From positions 4,402,001-4,466,000 of the forward strand of contig NZ_CP040889.1 in the NCBI RefSeq assembly GCF_006171285.1: a stretch of 64,000 nt of DNA, read 5' to 3'. A model generated the notes under the pieces. It did not search any database and was not told the DNA's origin. It saw only the letters and a program-made list of their open reading frames with translations. How positions within the stretch are numbered: the first letter of the stretch is position 1; each line of letters starts with the position of its first letter. Of this stretch, positions 61,241-64,000 are shown piece after piece. The stretch is from Leclercia adecarboxylata (lineage in GTDB: Bacteria > Pseudomonadota > Gammaproteobacteria > Enterobacterales > Enterobacteriaceae). Position numbers and translations under genes: made by a program.

Positions 61241-62077
61241 ATGTCATTTGTCACCACCAAAGATGATGTCAGTATCTTCTATAAAGATTGGGGTCCCAAA
61301 GATGCACAACCTATCTTCTTCCACCACGGCTGGCCATTAAGCGCTGACGACTGGGATAACCAGCTGTTGTTCTTTTTAGCTGAAGGCTTCCGCGTTATCG
61401 CCACCGACCGTCGCGGTCATGGCCGTTCTAGCCAGGTCAGCGACGGGCACGATATGGATCATTACGCCGCCGATGTTTCGGCCGTCGTTGAACATCTGGA
61501 TTTACACAATGTGGTGCATGTCGGCCATTCCACCGGCGGCGGGCAGGTTGCGCGCTATGTGGCGAAATACGGACAACCGCAGGGTCGCGTGGCGAAAGCG
61601 GTGTTGATCAGCGCCGTACCGCCTTTGATGGTGAAAACACCGGATAATCCGGGCGGTACGCCGCTTGAGGTGTTTGACGGATTCCGTCAAGCGCTGGCCG
61701 CCAACCGGGCGCAATTTTACCTCGATGTGGCGACCGGCCCGTTCTACGGTTTTAACCGAACCGGAGCTGAAATATCGCAGGGAACCATCCAGAACTGGTG
61801 GCGACAGGGGATGATTGGCAGCGCGAAAGCGCACTATGAAGGTATTAAAGCGTTTTCAGAAACGGATCAGACTGAAGATCTGAAAGCGATTACCGTGCCG
61901 GTGCTTATTTTGCAGGGCGATGACGATCAGGTGGTGCCGTATAAGAACGCCAGCCTGCTTCAGGATGAGCTCATCAGCAACAGCACGCTTAAGGTCTATC
62001 CGGGCTATCCGCACGGGATGCACACCACGCACCCTGATACCATCAACAAAGACTTACTGGAATTTATTCGCAGCTGA
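61241..62077 (+). CDS. Alpha/beta hydrolase, cofactor-free chloroperoxidase/perhydrolase-like
   Basis: Cytosolic alpha/beta hydrolase of 278 residues of the non-heme chloroperoxidase (perhydrolase) type. HHGWPLSADDWDNQ near residue 28, nucleophile elbow VGHSTGGGQVAR (Ser97), acid in LQGDDDQVVPY and histidine in YPHGMHTTHPD. The serine nucleophile differs from the Asp-type enzyme at 25.9 kb. Reaction: esterase and peracid formation; physiological substrate unknown. ATG 61241 follows CGAGAGGTCTACC. Confidence 0.88.
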   Translation: MSFVTTKDDVSIFYKDWGPKDAQPIFFHHGWPLSADDWDNQLLFFLAEGFRVIATDRRGHGRSSQVSDGHDMDHYAADVSAVVEHLDLHNVVHVGHSTGGGQVARYVAKYGQPQGRVAKAVLISAVPPLMVKTPDNPGGTPLEVFDGFRQALAANRAQFYLDVATGPFYGFNRTGAEISQGTIQNWWRQGMIGSAKAHYEGIKAFSETDQTEDLKAITVPVLILQGDDDQVVPYKNASLLQDELISNSTLKVYPGYPHGMHTTHPDTINKDLLEFIRS

Positions 62078-62117
62078 CAACCTGAAACGGGTGGTCTGTG
62101 CCACCCGCTCCGGGAAC

Positions 62118-63299
62118 TTACAGCGAGGCTTTCAACCGCAGGACCGCTTCCTTCAGATTCTCATCCGTAACGCTGACATAAGACATGCGCAGCGTGGCGT
62201 GATCCGGCTCGTTGCAGTAGAAGAACTCACCTGGCACATAGACCACACCGTTGTTGAGCGTCTTTTTCAGCCACTCGGTGGTGTTCATTTCGTATTTAAA
62301 TTTCGCCCACAGGAACATGCCGCCCATCGGCTTGTGGAACGTCAGATGTTCGCCCAGCTCGCTTTCCACTGCCTGACAGAGGATCTCGCATTTGTGTTTA
62401 TAGGCGTCGCGGATCAAGGCGATTTGCCCCGTCAGACGGCCGGTCGTCAGATAGTGATAAGTGAGCGATTGCGACAAGGTGCTGGTGTGCAGATCGGTGG
62501 CCTGCTTCAGAATGACAACCTGACGTTTCACCCAGTCCGGCAGCACTAACCAGCCTACCCTTGCGCCCGGCGCGAGGATTTTTGAAAACGTCGAGGTGTA
62601 AATCACGTTATCGCTGCAGCCCATTTCCGCCGCCCAGGCTTTTAATGGGGTGAAGGTTTTGTCGGTAAAATTGATTTCGCCGTAGGGATCGTCTTCGATA
62701 ATGACAAAATCGTAGCGCTGCGCTAATTCCACTAACTGCTTGCGACGCGGCTCTGCAAGGGTCACGCCGCCAGGGTTGCCAAACGTCGGGACGATATAAA
62801 CGGCTTTGATCGGCGTGGTCTTAACCAGCGCTTCGAGCTCATCGACGATCATTCCTTCGCCGTCGGTACCCACCGACATCAGGTTAGCTTCCGCTAACTG
62901 CAGAACCTGCAGGGCCGCGAGATAGGTTGGACGTTCGACGACCACAATATCGCCCGGATTAATCAGCGCCCGCGCCAGAATATCCAGCGACTGCTGTGAG
63001 CCGGAGGTGACGACCACCTCGTCAATACCGCAGCGAATCCCCCGGCCGCTCAGCAGCTGGCAAATTTCCCCGCGCAGCTCCGGGCTGCCCTCGCTCAGGC
63101 CGTACTGGAAAGCGTCTTTCCAGGTGCTGGAGAGCACTTTTTCCATTGCCATTTCCAGCCCTTCGCGATCGAAAAGATCCGGGTTAGGAATGCCCCCACC
63201 GAGTGAAATCACCCCTTCCATCTTGCTGTGTTTTAATAGTTCTCTGATCGCTGATGACTGGAGGTTTTGTACTTTGTGGGCAATTTTGTTGTGCGACAT
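62118..63299 (-). CDS. PLP-dependent aminotransferase (class I, LysN/ARO8-like)
   Basis: Fold-type I aminotransferase of 393 residues, similar to 2-aminoadipate/aromatic aminotransferases that resemble the enzyme half of MocR regulators but lack the HTH. The PLP lysine is in TSTFSKILAPGARVGW (about residue 240), and PTFGNPGGVTLAEPRR and EDDPYGEINF are typical. It transfers amino groups between an amino acid and a 2-oxo acid. Exact substrates are not defined. It lies upstream of the TonB-dependent receptor gene on the other side of a terminator and is separately transcribed. Confidence 0.87.
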   Translation of the reverse strand: MSHNKIAHKVQNLQSSAIRELLKHSKMEGVISLGGGIPNPDLFDREGLEMAMEKVLSSTWKDAFQYGLSEGSPELRGEICQLLSGRGIRCGIDEVVVTSGSQQSLDILARALINPGDIVVVERPTYLAALQVLQLAEANLMSVGTDGEGMIVDELEALVKTTPIKAVYIVPTFGNPGGVTLAEPRRKQLVELAQRYDFVIIEDDPYGEINFTDKTFTPLKAWAAEMGCSDNVIYTSTFSKILAPGARVGWLVLPDWVKRQVVILKQATDLHTSTLSQSLTYHYLTTGRLTGQIALIRDAYKHKCEILCQAVESELGEHLTFHKPMGGMFLWAKFKYEMNTTEWLKKTLNNGVVYVPGEFFYCNEPDHATLRMSYVSVTDENLKEAVLRLKASL

Positions 63300-63402
63300 C
63301 TTTTATTATCCTGGTTTGTTGTATCCCAGTTTAAGTATCACATGTCGGCGGCTTTGATAATCACTTTCTGCGGCAGAAAAACGAGGAATAACAATTGAAG
63401 AG

Positions 63403-63424
63403 GCCGGAGCACGACGGCTCCGGC
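63403..63424 (-). terminator. Terminator of TonB-dependent receptor gene
   Basis: Perfect 8-bp stem GCCGGAGC / GCTCCGGC with a 6-base loop, 8 bp after the stop codon; followed on the minus strand by CTCTTCAATTGTT. Confidence 0.75.
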
Positions 63425-63431
63425 AGAAGGA

Positions 63432-64000
63432 TCAGAATTCGATACGGGCGCCGAAGTTATAGCGGCGGCCTTCCAGCATCGAAGACTGGTTATAGGAGGT
63501 GCGGTAAATCGGGTTAGCATCGAACAGGTTATAGATCCCGGTCATCAGCGTAACGTTCTTGTTCAGATGATAACGCGCCCCCAGATCGACCAGCGCATAG
63601 GCTTCGGTTTCGCTGGATTTGCCGATGTCCGGCGAGGTGCTGCGCCAGCTCGCTTTGGTCCACAGTTCGAGGTCGTTCACCGCGTTCCAGGTCAGAGAGA
63701 CGTTGGCCATGCTTTCCGGGAAATCGCTCAGGGCATAGCCTTTGTAGTCGCCGCTTTTCTGCTCGCTGTGGGTATAGGTATAGTTCGCGTTGGCTCTTAA
63801 CGATGACGTTACCTGCCAGTCGCCGTTCAGCTCCAGACCGTAGATCTCAGCGTCGCTGACGTTGGCGTACTGAAAGACAGAGTCCGCGACGTAACCGTTA
63901 TAAGTACACGTCTGCGTATCCGATGCGGTACAAATCACGCGGTCGCTGATTTTGTCCTTGAATTTGGTGTAGAAGATGGTCGCATCCAGCGCCAGCGCGT
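63432..64000 (-). CDS. TonB-dependent receptor, C-terminal part (5' beyond window)
   Basis: The frame is open to the right edge of the window and ends with YNFGARIEF, a terminal phenylalanine as in outer-membrane beta-barrels. Alternating strands (SDAEIYGLELNGDWQVTSSL, LRANANYTYTHSEQKS, MANVSLTWNAV, LDLGARYHLNKNVTLM) and the YNLFDANPIY box are typical of catecholate-siderophore/CirA- or FepA-type receptors. Ligand cannot be decided from this part. An in-frame GTG at 63938 is internal and not the start. Confidence 0.88.
   Translation of the reverse strand, partial: ALALDATIFYTKFKDKISDRVICTASDTQTCTYNGYVADSVFQYANVSDAEIYGLELNGDWQVTSSLRANANYTYTHSEQKSGDYKGYALSDFPESMANVSLTWNAVNDLELWTKASWRSTSPDIGKSSETEAYALVDLGARYHLNKNVTLMTGIYNLFDANPIYRTSYNQSSMLEGRRYNFGARIEF

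Noticed and set aside
1..64000. Prophage, integrative element, IS or CRISPR
   Set aside because: No integrase, transposase, phage structural gene, cas gene or regularly spaced repeat array was recognised; accessory blocks appear without mobility genes.

Overview
The window is chromosomal DNA of a moderately GC-rich enterobacterium. Its backbone follows, from memory, the E. coli K-12 order marC-sotB ... ptrR-sad-glsB-dgcF-uxaB-yneE ... tam, and it also carries a complete malonate decarboxylase (mdc) operon. This fits the Enterobacter/Leclercia/Lelliottia/Klebsiella group, but species cannot be decided from the sequence alone. No tRNA, rRNA, CRISPR array, IS transposase or phage gene was recognised.

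Layout. 0-3.7 kb: end of marC, sotB and two tandem PhzF-family genes. 3.8-12.8 kb: an accessory block with a six-gene minus-strand operon (iron alcohol dehydrogenase, DapA-like aldolase, sodium/solute symporter, cytosolic sialidase-fold protein, YhcH/NanQ-type protein, SDR) facing a plus-strand operon (D-threonate kinase-like, PdxA2-like, DeoR regulator). The promoter between them holds palindromes and a CRP-like site. This is the best candidate here for an undescribed catabolic system, probably for a sugar acid or sialic-acid-like compound that ends in DHAP and/or pyruvate. 12.9-18.6 kb: acetyltransferase, ptrR/sad, a chemoreceptor placed between sad and glsB, and glsB. 18.7-22.4 kb: three consecutive diguanylate cyclases with three different sensor modules. 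22.5-31.2 kb: acetyltransferase, uxaB, yneE, an exported epoxide-hydrolase-like enzyme followed by a two-component system, a DipZ-like thiol-redox protein with a frameshift near its end, and tam. 31.2-40 kb: Nudix hydrolase facing a DeoR regulator, a HipBA-type toxin-antitoxin pair, a small lipoprotein, a split YeeE/YedE transporter, an NlpC/P60 peptidase, grxB, an IprA-like regulator and an alkyl sulfatase. 40.1-48.2 kb: mdcR and mdcABCDEFGH. 48.3-50.6 kb: TetR regulator with a perfect 20-bp operator-like palindrome, an NTF2-fold protein, yebG with a perfect SOS box, and a RelBE/StbDE-type toxin-antitoxin pair. 51-53.6 kb: EmrAB-like efflux pair. 53.7-58.7 kb: four-gene chaperone-usher fimbrial operon. 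58.7-64 kb: LysR regulator facing an MFS exporter, chloroperoxidase-like hydrolase, PLP aminotransferase and the 3' part of a TonB-dependent receptor.

Working together. Carbon-source functions dominate: hexuronate (uxaB), malonate (mdc), succinate semialdehyde and glutamine (sad, glsB), alkyl sulfates, and the unassigned sugar-acid island. Surface and signalling genes (fimbriae, chemoreceptor, three cyclases, two-component system) and stress modules (SOS-controlled yebG, two toxin-antitoxin pairs, efflux pumps) lie between them. Starts were moved from the longest ORF to a codon with a good Shine-Dalgarno sequence wherever the sequence supported it; these choices are given in each entry.
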